From Rhodospirillaceae bacterium (GTDB taxonomy: Bacteria; Pseudomonadota; Alphaproteobacteria; DSM-16000; Inquilinaceae), in NCBI GenBank assembly GCA_020638575.1, contig JACKIH010000003.1, positions 1,779,501-1,843,500 of the forward strand: a stretch of 64,000 bases of DNA, in the 5' to 3' direction. A program made the translations under genes and the position numbers. How positions within the stretch are numbered: position 1 is the stretch's first letter; the number at the start of each line of letters is the position of its first letter. Below are positions 20,353-30,735 of this stretch, piece after piece. Below the pieces are notes generated by a model. That model ran no database searches and had not been told where the DNA came from. It saw only the letters and a program-made list of their open reading frames with translations.

Positions 20353-22470
20353 CTACTGGAACAGCGACAGGATGGCCTGCGGGTTGGAGTTGGCGATGGA
20401 CAGGGCCTGCAGGCCGAGCTGCTGCTGCACCTGCAACGCCTGGAAGCGGGCACTCTCCTCGGCCATGTTGGCGTCGACCAGGGTGCCGATGCCGTCGTTG
20501 ACCGACTTGATGAGGGTGTCGACGAACTCCTGCTGGGCTTCCAGCGCCTGCTCCGCCGCACCGATGATGCCGGCCACCAGCTTGAGCTGGTTTTCCGCCT
20601 CGTCGACCCGTTCCAGCAAGGCATCGAAGTCCAGCGAGCCGCCATTGGCACTGTCCATGTTGAAGGCCAGGATCTGCAGGCCGTTGTCGAACGCCTGGTC
20701 GCGGTCCGTGACCACCACGGCATCGTCCTCGGCCTGGATCTTGAATTCGTCGGAGAGGGTGGCACCGAGGAAGGTCTCGATGTCGCTCACCATCTCGCCC
20801 TGGGTGCCGATGCCGCCGGCGGCCGTGTTGAGGATGGTGGAGATGTAGGCGGCCACCTCTTCCGGCGTCTTGTTGATCAGCGCGGTTCCCACCACCTCGC
20901 CATAGTCGAGGTAGTACTTGTTGTCCGTGCCGTCGATCTTGGCACCGCTGACGACGCTGTCGTTGGGCCCGGCGATGACGAAGGTGAAGGTCTTCGACAC
21001 ACCGTTGGCCTTGCCAAAGGTGATGTCGACGGTGTCGCCCTCCTCCAGGTCGTCGTTGATCTGCAACTCCACCTGGGCCAGCCCGCCCTCGCGCGCTTCG
21101 GTCAGCTTGAAGTCGCCGCTGCCGAATGCCTTGTTGGGATCGGACGAGGTGGTGAAGATGCCGAGCTGGCCGATGCCCTCGGCCAGGTCGCGCAGCACGC
21201 TCAGGGTGCCCGACGTGGTCTCGCTGTCGAAGCTGAAGCCCAGCCCGGCCAGCGGCCCGCCATCCTTGCCCAGCTCGGTCAGCTTGTTGTCGAAGCTGGC
21301 GGCCGCCGCCGCAGCGGTGGCGCCGACGATGGCAAAGTCGTCCTGCAGGGTGGTCCGCGCCGTGGTGGAGTATTCGATCACCGGGGCGGAGAAGCTGGAG
21401 GCACCGGCCGAGGTGGTGTTCGCCGCCTCCTGGATGGTGATGTCGGTGCCGGTGATGTCGATCTCCAGGTCGTTGGCCTGGAAGAAATCGGTGGCTTCGA
21501 TCTCCGCCTTCAGGGCCGCCGCCGTGGTGGTCGACGACGCCGTCACGTCGTAGTCGAAGGTCTGCACCACCGTACCGCGCGTGTAGGTGAAGGTGATGCG
21601 GGTGAGCGCGTTGGCCACCTCGTCGGCGGTGGGCGCACCGCCGAGGGCGGTGAGCGTGCCCGCACTCAGCGTGGTCACCGAGTTGGCGCTGTTGGTGGCC
21701 GAGCTGCCGGGGGTTTCCACCGAGGTACCCGCCGCGTCAGCCTCATAGGTGTTGAAGGTCAGCGCCTGCTGGTCGCCGTCACCGTCGATGTAGTTGAAGG
21801 TGATCTCTTCGCCATCGCTCAGGCCGCCGGAGAACTCCACCGAGGTGGCCACCGGGTCGTTGCGGTCGTTGACGATTTCCGTGGACTTGCCGGCGGTGAC
21901 GTTGAGGCCCTTGAGCGCGCCGAGCCCGCGGTCGGACTCCTCGATCGACAGGTCCTGGTAGTCCACCGAGATCTTCTGCAGCTCGGCAACATTGCTGCCG
22001 TCGCGCACGATGTTGGAGACGACGTCGTAGGTCGTGCCGGCATTTTCCGGATCGCCGTCGACCAGGTTGATGCCGTTGAAGCGCGAGGCCGCGACGAAGT
22101 TCTGGATCTGCTCGATGGCGTTGTCGATGGACTGCTGGATCAGCACCCGGCCCTGGGCGTTGTTGGACGCCTGCACCACCTTCTCGCGGATCTCCTTGAT
22201 CTGCTCGGCGATCTGGTTGGTGCCGGCAGATGCCACGCCGAGGGTGGATGCCCCCAGCGACAGGTTCTCGCGGATCGCCTTGAAGCCGGCGACGTCGGAC
22301 CGCATGCCCAGCGCGATGGCGAAGGTGGCGCTGTCGTCCTTGGCGGAGCCGATGCGCAGGCCCGTGTTGATGCGTTCCTCGGCCTTGCCGAGCTGGGTGT
22401 TGGTGCGGTTCAGGTTCAGCAGTGCCGAGGCGGCCTGCGGGTTGGTCAGCACGGAGAAGTTCTGCGTCAT
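20353..22470 (-). CDS. Flagellin, long central domain
   Basis: This 705-aa flagellin is the filament subunit. The conserved N-terminal D0/D1 region (residues ~1-170, with NRTNTQLGKAEERINTGLRI) and C-terminal region (residues ~620-705, ending SIANSNPQAILSLFQ) are intact. Between them is ~450 residues of variable domain rich in Thr, Asp, Gly and Ala, probably surface exposed. Compact alphaproteobacterial flagellins are about 270-400 aa, so this one is unusually long. AAGGAG (22478-22483 on the minus strand) precedes the ATG. A sigma-54 promoter lies 117-131 bp upstream of the start codon. Confidence 0.95.
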   Translation of the reverse strand: MTQNFSVLTNPQAASALLNLNRTNTQLGKAEERINTGLRIGSAKDDSATFAIALGMRSDVAGFKAIRENLSLGASTLGVASAGTNQIAEQIKEIREKVVQASNNAQGRVLIQQSIDNAIEQIQNFVAASRFNGINLVDGDPENAGTTYDVVSNIVRDGSNVAELQKISVDYQDLSIEESDRGLGALKGLNVTAGKSTEIVNDRNDPVATSVEFSGGLSDGEEITFNYIDGDGDQQALTFNTYEADAAGTSVETPGSSATNSANSVTTLSAGTLTALGGAPTADEVANALTRITFTYTRGTVVQTFDYDVTASSTTTAAALKAEIEATDFFQANDLEIDITGTDITIQEAANTTSAGASSFSAPVIEYSTTARTTLQDDFAIVGATAAAAAASFDNKLTELGKDGGPLAGLGFSFDSETTSGTLSVLRDLAEGIGQLGIFTTSSDPNKAFGSGDFKLTEAREGGLAQVELQINDDLEEGDTVDITFGKANGVSKTFTFVIAGPNDSVVSGAKIDGTDNKYYLDYGEVVGTALINKTPEEVAAYISTILNTAAGGIGTQGEMVSDIETFLGATLSDEFKIQAEDDAVVVTDRDQAFDNGLQILAFNMDSANGGSLDFDALLERVDEAENQLKLVAGIIGAAEQALEAQQEFVDTLIKSVNDGIGTLVDANMAEESARFQALQVQQQLGLQALSIANSNPQAILSLFQ

Positions 22471-22586
22471 GTCACTCTCCTTTGAGCGCTCTCGGCCACG
22501 CTTCGGAAGCCGTCGCGTCGATCTCTATGGTTCTCCTCGCTGCCACCGCCTCCGGTGCACGGGCAGCTTGATCCGCCCCCCTCATT

Positions 22587-22601
22587 GCAGGCGGCGTGCC
22601 A
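22587..22601 (-). promoter_or_regulatory. Sigma-54 promoter of flagellin gene
   Basis: On the minus strand the sequence is TGGCACGCCGCCTGC. It matches the sigma-54 consensus TGGCACG-N4-TTGC at all positions except the first T of TTGC, with GG and GC at the required spacing. It faces the flagellin gene, 117 bp from the ATG. The sigma-54 activator FlbD is encoded at 27125-28510. Confidence 0.75.
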
Positions 22602-22620
22602 CATGGATGTGCCGAGACGG

Positions 22621-22670
22621 GAATCGCTGTTGAGTCAGGCAATTAACGGATGACTCTTCAGAAACGAGTC
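22621..22670. promoter_or_regulatory. Cluster of four GANTC sites
   Basis: GAATC (22621-22625), GAGTC (22632-22636), GACTC (22652-22656) and GAGTC (22666-22670) fall within 50 bp. They begin 20 bp upstream of the sigma-54 flagellin promoter. CcrM methylation could make either neighbouring promoter cell-cycle dependent. Confidence 0.5.
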
Positions 22671-22886
22671 AAAAGTCGCCAGGGAACCCCCGGTGGCGCG
22701 AGTCCCCCGCCACCCGGCAAAGCTTGCCCGCCACCGCGGCGCTTCCTGCCGGGGAAACCGGCCGCCACGGCCGCCTTGGCCGCGGCGTCGGAGGGTGATC
22801 GCTGGGGTCGATCGGAGGAGCGGACGGGCCGCCGCGGCACAGATCCTCGACCGCCCCGCTCAAGTGGGCAGAAATTGCCGAGCGGG

Positions 22887-22901
22887 TTAACCAACTGTTC
22901 A
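22887..22901 (+). promoter_or_regulatory. Candidate CtrA box upstream of fliF
   Basis: TTAA (22887-22890), seven bases, TTCA (22898-22901) matches TTAA-N7-TTAA with one change. It is about 80 bp before the fliF start. fliF is a CtrA-controlled early flagellar gene in Caulobacter. Confidence 0.5.
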
Positions 22902-22981
22902 TCGCGCCGCCCCTAGAGTCCCAGCGTCGACGGCCCCCTAGGACTTCCGCCGTCGGCCAAAATCGTCCAGGGGCGGCCGCC

Positions 22982-24679
22982 GTGACTCAACTCCTCAACA
23001 TGTTGCGCAATCTCGGGCCCATGCGATTGGTCGCCATGGGCGGCGTGGCGCTGCTGCTGTTCGGGTTCTTCTTCTATGTGATGACGCAGATCTCCCAGCC
23101 GGAGATGGCGCTTCTCTATGACGACCTGGACACGCGCGACAGCGGGGCCGTGGTGGAGCAGCTCGAAGCCCGCGACATCCCCTATCAGCTGCGCGCCAAC
23201 GGCTCGTCGATCCTGGTGCCGGCGGACGAGGTGGACCGCCTGCGCCTGGCGATGGCCCAGGAAGGCATCCCATCTGGCGGCAACCTGGGCTACGAGCTGT
23301 TCGACGAAAGCGACGGCTTCGGCACCACCACCTTCGTGCAGAACATCAACCGGCTGCGCGCGCTGGAGGGCGAGCTGGCGCGCACCATCTCCACCATCAA
23401 CCATGTGCGCCAGGCCCGCGTGCACCTGGTGCTGCCGGAACGCGCGCTGTTCAGCCGCGATACCCAGTCGCCCACCGCCTCGGTGTTCCTGCGGCTGGAT
23501 TCCGGTGGACTGACCGCGCGCCAGGTGGTGGCGATCCAGCACCTGGTGAGCTTCGCGGTGCCGGGACTGGAGCCCGACCAGGTGTCCATCGTCGACGACA
23601 CCGGCCAGCTCCTGGCGTCGGGCACCGCCGGCGACGACTCCCTGACCGGCCAGACCACGGCCGAGGAACGCCGACGCGCGGAAGAAGCGCGGATCTCCCA
23701 GCAGATCGAACAGATGCTGGCGCGCTCGCTCGGCCCCGGCCGGGTGATCGCGCGGGTCGCCATCGAGATGGACTTCGACACGGTGCAGACCACGTCGGAG
23801 ACCTACGATCCGGAAGGCCAGGTGGCCCGCTCGACCCAGTTCGTGGAGTCCGAGGAAAGCTCCAACGAGGCCGATGGCGTCGATCCCGTCTCGGTCAGCG
23901 GCAACCTGCCGGAAGCCGAGACCGTCCCCGATGGGCTGGGCGGGGCCGCGGGGGCTTCCTCCCTCGCCACCCGCACCGAAGAGACCACCAACTACGAGAT
24001 CAGCCGCACCGTGGAAAACCGCGTGCGCGACGGCGGCCGCGTGGAGCGCGTCTCCGTTGCCGTGCTGGTGGACGGCACCTACGCCGAGGGCGAGGACGGC
24101 ACCATGGTCTACACCCCGCGCTCCGATGCGGACATGGACCAGATCACGGCACTGGTGCAGAGCGCGGTCGGCTTCGACGCCGTGCGCGGCGACACCGTGG
24201 AAGTGGTCAACATGCGCTTCCTGCTGCCCGACGAACTGGAGCCCATCGCCGGTCCCACCACCTTCTTCGGCTTCCGCACCGACGAGGTGATGCGCCTGGC
24301 CGAGCTGCTGATCCTCGGCGTCGTGGCGGCCCTGGTGATCCTCCTGGTGGTGCGCCCGCTGCTCGGCCGCGCGCTGGAGCCGGCCGGCCAGCCGGCGCTC
24401 GCGGGCATCGACAGTCGCGACGACCTGTCGGCCCTGCTCACCGACCAGTCGGGCTTCCAGGCGGCGCTTGCCGGTCCCAGTGCCCACACGCCGGCCGGCG
24501 GCATGCCGGAGCTTCCGGGCCCCGGCGGCGACGAGGACGACATGGATTCGCTGATCGACATCCAGCAGGTGGAAGGCCGCGTGCGCGCGTCCTCCATCAA
24601 GAAGATCGGCGAGATCGTGGAAAACCACCCCGAAGAGGCCGTCTCCATCATCCGCAACTGGATGTACCAGGACAAGTAA
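22982..24679 (+). CDS. fliF: Flagellar MS-ring protein FliF
   Basis: FliF (565 aa) builds the membrane MS ring on which the basal body assembles. One N-terminal helix (LVAMGGVALLLFGFFFYVM) and one near residues 440-460 (ELLILGVVAALVILLVVRP) bracket the periplasmic ring-building domains. The conserved LARTISTINHVRQARVHLVL is present. The C-terminal FliG-binding tail ends HPEEAVSIIRNWMYQDK. The start is a GTG that itself overlaps a GANTC. A direct repeat duplicates the last codons after the stop (24660-24697). Confidence 0.97.
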   Translation: MTQLLNMLRNLGPMRLVAMGGVALLLFGFFFYVMTQISQPEMALLYDDLDTRDSGAVVEQLEARDIPYQLRANGSSILVPADEVDRLRLAMAQEGIPSGGNLGYELFDESDGFGTTTFVQNINRLRALEGELARTISTINHVRQARVHLVLPERALFSRDTQSPTASVFLRLDSGGLTARQVVAIQHLVSFAVPGLEPDQVSIVDDTGQLLASGTAGDDSLTGQTTAEERRRAEEARISQQIEQMLARSLGPGRVIARVAIEMDFDTVQTTSETYDPEGQVARSTQFVESEESSNEADGVDPVSVSGNLPEAETVPDGLGGAAGASSLATRTEETTNYEISRTVENRVRDGGRVERVSVAVLVDGTYAEGEDGTMVYTPRSDADMDQITALVQSAVGFDAVRGDTVEVVNMRFLLPDELEPIAGPTTFFGFRTDEVMRLAELLILGVVAALVILLVVRPLLGRALEPAGQPALAGIDSRDDLSALLTDQSGFQAALAGPSAHTPAGGMPELPGPGGDEDDMDSLIDIQQVEGRVRASSIKKIGEIVENHPEEAVSIIRNWMYQDK

Positions 24680-24697
24680 CCGGATGTACCAGGACAA
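24660..24697 (+). repeat. 16-bp direct repeat across fliF stop
   Basis: GGATGTACCAGGACAA occurs at 24660-24675, at the end of fliF, and again at 24682-24697, after the TAA. The second copy starts a 49-codon open frame (24684-24833) ending just before fliG. This looks like a recent short duplication. Whether the small frame is translated is unknown. Confidence 0.7.
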
Positions 24698-24836
24698 ACG
24701 CCAAGACCCGTCTGCCCGCCCGCTGCCGCAGGCGTCCAGGGCGGTTTCCACCGCCATTAGGTCGGTTCCGGCCCGCACCCGCTGCCTGTCGCGCCGTCCC
24801 GCCGCGGCGCCGGCTTTTGTGACGGAGCGCTGAGCC

Positions 24837-25865
24837 ATGGCCGCCGGTACACGCATCCGCGAGGACTACCGCGCCCTCTCCGGCCCGGAGAAGGCGGCGA
24901 TCTTGATGTTGTCCCTGGGCGAGGAGCACGCCTCGCACCTGTTCGTCTACATGGACGAGGAGGAGATCAAGGAGATCTCCCAGCACATGGCCAATCTCGG
25001 CACCATCAGCTCGTCGCTGGTGGAGCGCCTGTGCGTGGAGTTCGCCGAGCAGCTCTCCTCCTCCGGCTCGCTGGTGGGCAGCTACGAAAGCACCGAGCGC
25101 CTGCTCTTGAAGGTGATGGGCCGCGACAAGGTCGACTCCATCATGGAGGAGATCCGCGGGCCGGCCGGCCGCACCATGTGGGAGAAGCTGGCCAACGTGA
25201 ACGAGGCGGTGCTCGCCAACTACCTGAAGAACGAATACCCGCAGACCGTCGCCGTGGTGCTCTCCAAGGTGCGGCCCGAACACGCCGCGCGCGTGCTGTC
25301 GCTGCTGCCGGAGAGCTTCGCCATGGAAGTCATCATGCGCATGCTGCGCATGGAGGCCGTCCAGAAGGAAGTGCTCGACGACGTGGAGCGCACGCTGAGG
25401 ACCGAGTTCATGACCAACCTGGCCCGCACCGCGCGGCGCGACAGCCACGAGCTGATGGCCGACATCTTCAACAACCTCGACCGCCAGACCGAAAACAAGT
25501 TCCTGGCCGCCCTGGAAGAGCGCAACCGCGACAGTGCCGACAAGATCAAGGCACTGATGTTCACCTTCGAGGACCTGGCGCGTCTCGACGCCGCCGCGGC
25601 CCAGGTGCTGATGCGCGCGGTCGACAAGTCGAAGCTGACGATCGCGCTGAAGGGTGCGTCGGAGACGCTGAAGGACCTGTTCTTCTCCAACATGGCCGAG
25701 CGCGCGTCGAAGCTGCTGAAGGAAGAGATGGCGGCCATGGGGCCGGTGCGCCTGAAGGACGTGGACGAGGCGCAGATGCACATGGTGCAGCTCGCCAAGG
25801 ACCTGGCTGCCCGCGGCGAGATCGTGATCTCCGAGGGCAAGGGCGACGACGAGCTGGTGTACTGA
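24837..25865 (+). CDS. fliG: Flagellar motor switch protein FliG
   Basis: FliG (342 aa) forms the upper C ring, binds FliF and contacts the stator to generate torque. The N-terminal [20 protein letters not shown], the middle [20 protein letters not shown] (related to the EHPQ motif) and the charged C-terminal torque helix ([20 protein letters not shown]) are intact. Length is normal. The gene is 157 bp after fliF and 25 bp before fliH. Confidence 0.97.
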   Translation: MAAGTRIREDYRALSGPEKAAILMLSLGEEHASHLFVYMDEEEIKEISQHMANLGTISSSLVERLCVEFAEQLSSSGSLVGSYESTERLLLKVMGRDKVDSIMEEIRGPAGRTMWEKLANVNEAVLANYLKNEYPQTVAVVLSKVRPEHAARVLSLLPESFAMEVIMRMLRMEAVQKEVLDDVERTLRTEFMTNLARTARRDSHELMADIFNNLDRQTENKFLAALEERNRDSADKIKALMFTFEDLARLDAAAAQVLMRAVDKSKLTIALKGASETLKDLFFSNMAERASKLLKEEMAAMGPVRLKDVDEAQMHMVQLAKDLAARGEIVISEGKGDDELVY

Positions 25866-25890
25866 GCAGGCGGACGCGGGACGGCGAACG

Positions 25891-26712
25891 GTGTCAGGCA
25901 GCGTGCAGAAGTTCCTCTTCGAGACCTCGTTCGACCCGGAGGATATCCGCCGGGCCAAGGAGGCCGAGGCACGCCGCAAGCGCGAGGCCGAACGCGCCGC
26001 CGCCGAAGCCGCCGCCAAGACCGTGGAACCGCCGCAACCGGAAGGCCCCCAGTTCTCCGAAGACGACGTGGAGGACGCCCGTGCCGCCGGCTATGCCGAG
26101 GGCGAACAGGCCGGCCACCAGGCGGCACTCGCCGGCATCGAGCAGCGCCTGGCCGGCATGATCGAGCAGATCCCGGGCACGCTGGGCGGGCTGATCAAGG
26201 CCCAGAAGCAGTCCGACGCGGACCTGGTGGAGCATGCCGTGGGCATCGCCGTCACGGTCGGCCGCAAGTTGTTCCCCGAACTGGCGCGCCGCCGCGGCCT
26301 GGCGGAGATCGAAGCGGTGGTGCGCGACTGCCTGGAAGAGATGATCGACGAGCCGCGCCTGGTTATCCGGGTGAGCGACGAGATGCTCGACATCGTGCGC
26401 GCGCGGCTGGACACGCTGGTGGCCGAAAGCGGCTTCGAGGGCGCCATCGTCTGCATGGCCGATCCCGCCATGGGACCGTCGGACTGCCGGGTCGACTGGG
26501 CCGACGGCGGGGCCGAGCGCCTGTCGGCCCGCCTCTGGGAAGAGGTGGAAGCCACCATCGGCCGCTTTTTCGACTACCCCGGTGCCGTACCCGAAGTGAT
26601 CGGCGGCCCCGCCGGCACCAAGCACGCCGCCCTCGCTGGCAAACTCGATACCGATGCCGACGCCGACACCGATCCCGACACGCCCTTTGCGTCCACCATC
26701 GGCACGCCCTGA
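25891..26712 (+). CDS. fliH: Flagellar export ATPase regulator FliH
   Basis: FliH (273 aa) binds the export ATPase FliI and links it to the C ring. The N-terminal half is a charged Ala/Glu/Arg helix (EAEARRKREAERAAAEAAAK) with a GxxxG-like region (AGYAEGEQAGHQAALAG), as expected. The C-terminal globular domain has the V-ATPase subunit E-like pattern VIRVSDEMLDIVRARL. The last ~40 residues are a variable Asp/Ala/Thr tail. GTG start; fliN follows after 21 bp. fliI is not in this window. Confidence 0.9.
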   Translation: MSGSVQKFLFETSFDPEDIRRAKEAEARRKREAERAAAEAAAKTVEPPQPEGPQFSEDDVEDARAAGYAEGEQAGHQAALAGIEQRLAGMIEQIPGTLGGLIKAQKQSDADLVEHAVGIAVTVGRKLFPELARRRGLAEIEAVVRDCLEEMIDEPRLVIRVSDEMLDIVRARLDTLVAESGFEGAIVCMADPAMGPSDCRVDWADGGAERLSARLWEEVEATIGRFFDYPGAVPEVIGGPAGTKHAALAGKLDTDADADTDPDTPFASTIGTP

Positions 26713-26733
26713 TCCTGAACCGCGGAGCCCGCC

Positions 26734-27066
26734 ATGTCGCCCACCGACAACCTCGACCTCGACGACCTGGAAGCCAACGGCCCCGAGCCGTCCTACGACC
26801 CCGCCCAGATGCAGCACGTCGCCCGCGAGCTGGAGGCGATCTACGACATCCCCGTGCAGATCTCCGCCGTGCTCGGCAAGAGCACCATGCAGGTGAACCA
26901 GCTCCTCAAGCTCGGCCGCGGTGCCGTGGTGGAGCTGGACCGCAAGGTCGGCGAGGCCATCGACATCTATGTGAACAACCGCCTGGTGGCGCGCGGCGAA
27001 GTCGTCGTCGTGGAAGACCGCCTGGGCGTGACCATGACCGAGATCATCAAGTCAGACCGTTCGTAG
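26734..27066 (+). CDS. fliN: Flagellar motor switch protein FliN
   Basis: FliN (110 aa) forms the base of the C ring with FliM and helps dock FliH. The SpoA domain is clear: [19 protein letters not shown], then [20 protein letters not shown] and [19 protein letters not shown] short acidic N-terminus precedes it. It is 58 bp upstream of flbD. FliM is not in this window. Confidence 0.95.
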   Translation: MSPTDNLDLDDLEANGPEPSYDPAQMQHVARELEAIYDIPVQISAVLGKSTMQVNQLLKLGRGAVVELDRKVGEAIDIYVNNRLVARGEVVVVEDRLGVTMTEIIKSDRS

Positions 27067-27124
27067 CCGTTCCGGGGCACATCCGCCGCGGCGCCTGCCC
27101 GCGGGCACAGTAGGGAATTGGACC

Positions 27125-28510
<1,386 letters not shown>

Positions 28511-28535
28511 CCGGTGAGGGCCGAGGGCGCGCGGG

Positions 28536-30665
28536 ATGACCGATCAAGCCACCAGCAACGGCGCCCAGGAGGGAGCCGGCCGCCGCCTGCCCAGCCTGCG
28601 CTCGCTCGTCCAGATGGTGACGAGCCGCAGCGACCTGGCGCTGGCGCTGGGCGTGGTGGCCATCCTGGTGGTGCTGATCCTGCCGATGCCGAGCTGGCTG
28701 CTCGACGGGGCACTCAGCATCTCCATCACCTTCTCCGTGCTGATCTTGATGACCGTGCTGTTCATCAGCCGGCCGCTGGAGTTCAGCTCGTTCCCGACGA
28801 TCCTCTTGATCGCCACCATGCTGCGCCTGTCGCTCAACCTGGCCTCGACGCGCCTGATCCTGGCCGACGGGCACGAAGGCACCGATGCCGCCGGCAACGT
28901 GATCGAAGCCTTCGGCAACTTCGTCATGGGCGGCAGCTTCGTCATCGGCATCATCGTCTTCGGCATCCTGGTGATCGTGAACTTCGTGGTGATCACCAAG
29001 GGCTCCGGGCGCATCGCCGAGGTGTCGGCGCGCTTCAGCCTGGATGCCATGCCGGGCAAGCAGATGGCCATCGACGCCGACCTCTCGGCCGGCCTGATCG
29101 ACGAAACCCAGGCGCGCGAGCGGCGCAAGGCGCTGGAGGACGAAAGCAACTTCTTCGGCGCCATGGACGGTGCCGCCAAGTTCGTGCGCGGCGATGCCGT
29201 GGCCGGGCTGCTGATCACCTTCATCAACATCATCGGCGGCATCGTCATCGGCACCACCCAGCAGGGGCTGACCCTGGGCGAGGCCGCCAACACCTATACG
29301 CTGCTGACGGTGGGCGACGGGCTGGTGAGCCAGATCCCCGCCCTGGTGGTCTCGGTCGCCGCCGGCATGCTGGTCTCCAAAGCCGGCATCACCGGCACTG
29401 CGTCGGAAGCGGTGTTCGGCCAGCTCGGCCTCTACCCCAAGGCGCTCGGCGTGTCCTCGGTGCTGACGGTCTGCCTGGCCCTGCTGCCCGGCATCCCCAT
29501 GGTGCCGTTCCTCGGCATGGCCGCGATCACCGGCGGACTCGCCTGGCGCCTGTCGCGCCGCAAGGAAGAGGCAGCGGTGGCCGCGCGGGCGATGATCGAG
29601 GACCAGGCCCAGCGCCCGCCGCCGGTGGCCGAAGAGCCCATCGCCACCGCGCTCCAGATCGACCAGATCCGCCTGGAGCTGGGCTACGGCCTGCTGACGC
29701 TGATCCACAGCGACGGCGGCCCCAGCCTGACCCAGCAGATCAAGGGGCTGCGCCGGCAGTTGGCCTCGGAGATGGGCTTCGTCATGCCGTCCGTACGCAT
29801 CCAGGACAATCTGCAACTCCCGGCCAACACCTACGTGATCCGCATCAAGGAGATCGAAGCGGCGCGCGCCGATGTGCGCCCCGGCCTCCTGCTGGTGATG
29901 GATCCCCGGGGCGAAAGCATCACGCTGCCCGGCGAAGCCACCACCGAGCCGACCTTCGGCCTGCCGGCCCTGTGGATGGATCCGGCCTACCGCGAGGAAG
30001 CCCTGTTCAAGGGCTACACCGTGGTGGACTGCCAGACCGTCATCACCACCCACATGACCGAGGCCATCCGCGACCAGATGGCCGAAATGCTGTCCTACGC
30101 GGAAACCCAGAAGCTGCTGGACGAGATGGACAAGGACCACCAGAAGCTGGTGGCCGACGTGATCCCGTCGATGATCAGCGTCGGCGGCCTGCAGCGGGTG
30201 CTCCAGAACCTGCTCAGCGAGCGCATCTCCATTCGCGACCTGCCGACCATCCTGGAAGGCGTGGCCGAAGCCTGTGCCGTCACCCGCAACGTCAACACCA
30301 TCACCGAGCATGTGCGTTCGCGCCTCGCCCGCCAGATCAGCAGCGAGTTCACCAACGATGCCGGCTTCATCCCGCTGATCACCTTGTCGCCGCAATGGGA
30401 GCAGGCGTTTGCCGAAAGCATCGTCGGCGACGGCGAGGAGCGCCAGCTCGCCATGGCGCCGTCGAAGCTGCAGGAGTTCATCACCACCGTACGCCAGGTG
30501 TTCGAACGCCAGGTGCTGCTGGGCGAGAACCCGGTGCTGCTCACCAGCCCCGGCATCCGTGCCTATGTGCGCTCCATCGTCGAGCGCTTCCGTCCCTCCA
30601 CCCCGGTGATCTCCCAGAACGAAATCCACCCCAAGGCCCGGGTGAAGACCCTGGGCCAGATCTGA
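28536..30665 (+). CDS. flhA: Flagellar export protein FlhA
   Basis: FlhA (709 aa) is the large export-gate protein with a cytoplasmic ring that docks chaperone-substrate complexes. The first ~330 residues have about eight transmembrane helices, with SLNLASTRLIL and the FHIPEP-family block DAMPGKQMAIDADLSAGLID. The cytoplasmic domain follows, ending in VISQNEIHPKARVKTLGQI. It is 25 bp after flbD and 70 bp before flhF. Confidence 0.97.
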   Translation: MTDQATSNGAQEGAGRRLPSLRSLVQMVTSRSDLALALGVVAILVVLILPMPSWLLDGALSISITFSVLILMTVLFISRPLEFSSFPTILLIATMLRLSLNLASTRLILADGHEGTDAAGNVIEAFGNFVMGGSFVIGIIVFGILVIVNFVVITKGSGRIAEVSARFSLDAMPGKQMAIDADLSAGLIDETQARERRKALEDESNFFGAMDGAAKFVRGDAVAGLLITFINIIGGIVIGTTQQGLTLGEAANTYTLLTVGDGLVSQIPALVVSVAAGMLVSKAGITGTASEAVFGQLGLYPKALGVSSVLTVCLALLPGIPMVPFLGMAAITGGLAWRLSRRKEEAAVAARAMIEDQAQRPPPVAEEPIATALQIDQIRLELGYGLLTLIHSDGGPSLTQQIKGLRRQLASEMGFVMPSVRIQDNLQLPANTYVIRIKEIEAARADVRPGLLLVMDPRGESITLPGEATTEPTFGLPALWMDPAYREEALFKGYTVVDCQTVITTHMTEAIRDQMAEMLSYAETQKLLDEMDKDHQKLVADVIPSMISVGGLQRVLQNLLSERISIRDLPTILEGVAEACAVTRNVNTITEHVRSRLARQISSEFTNDAGFIPLITLSPQWEQAFAESIVGDGEERQLAMAPSKLQEFITTVRQVFERQVLLGENPVLLTSPGIRAYVRSIVERFRPSTPVISQNEIHPKARVKTLGQI

Positions 30666-30735
30666 GCGCGGCGATGACGATGCCTGCCCCGCACCTCCCC
30701 CACCCCACGCCGACCGCGCAGCAGCGGAGGGGTCG

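Larger units (their letters stand above)
22471..22981. other. 511-bp regulatory gap between flagellin and fliF
   Basis: This non-coding stretch separates the leftward flagellin gene from fliF. It contains the flagellin ribosome binding site, a sigma-54 promoter (22587-22601), GANTC sites at 22621, 22632, 22652, 22666, 22700 and 22916, and a CtrA-like box at 22887-22901. A GGTGGCG/CGCCACC hairpin lies at 22692-22714. No real gene is seen. Confidence 0.7.
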
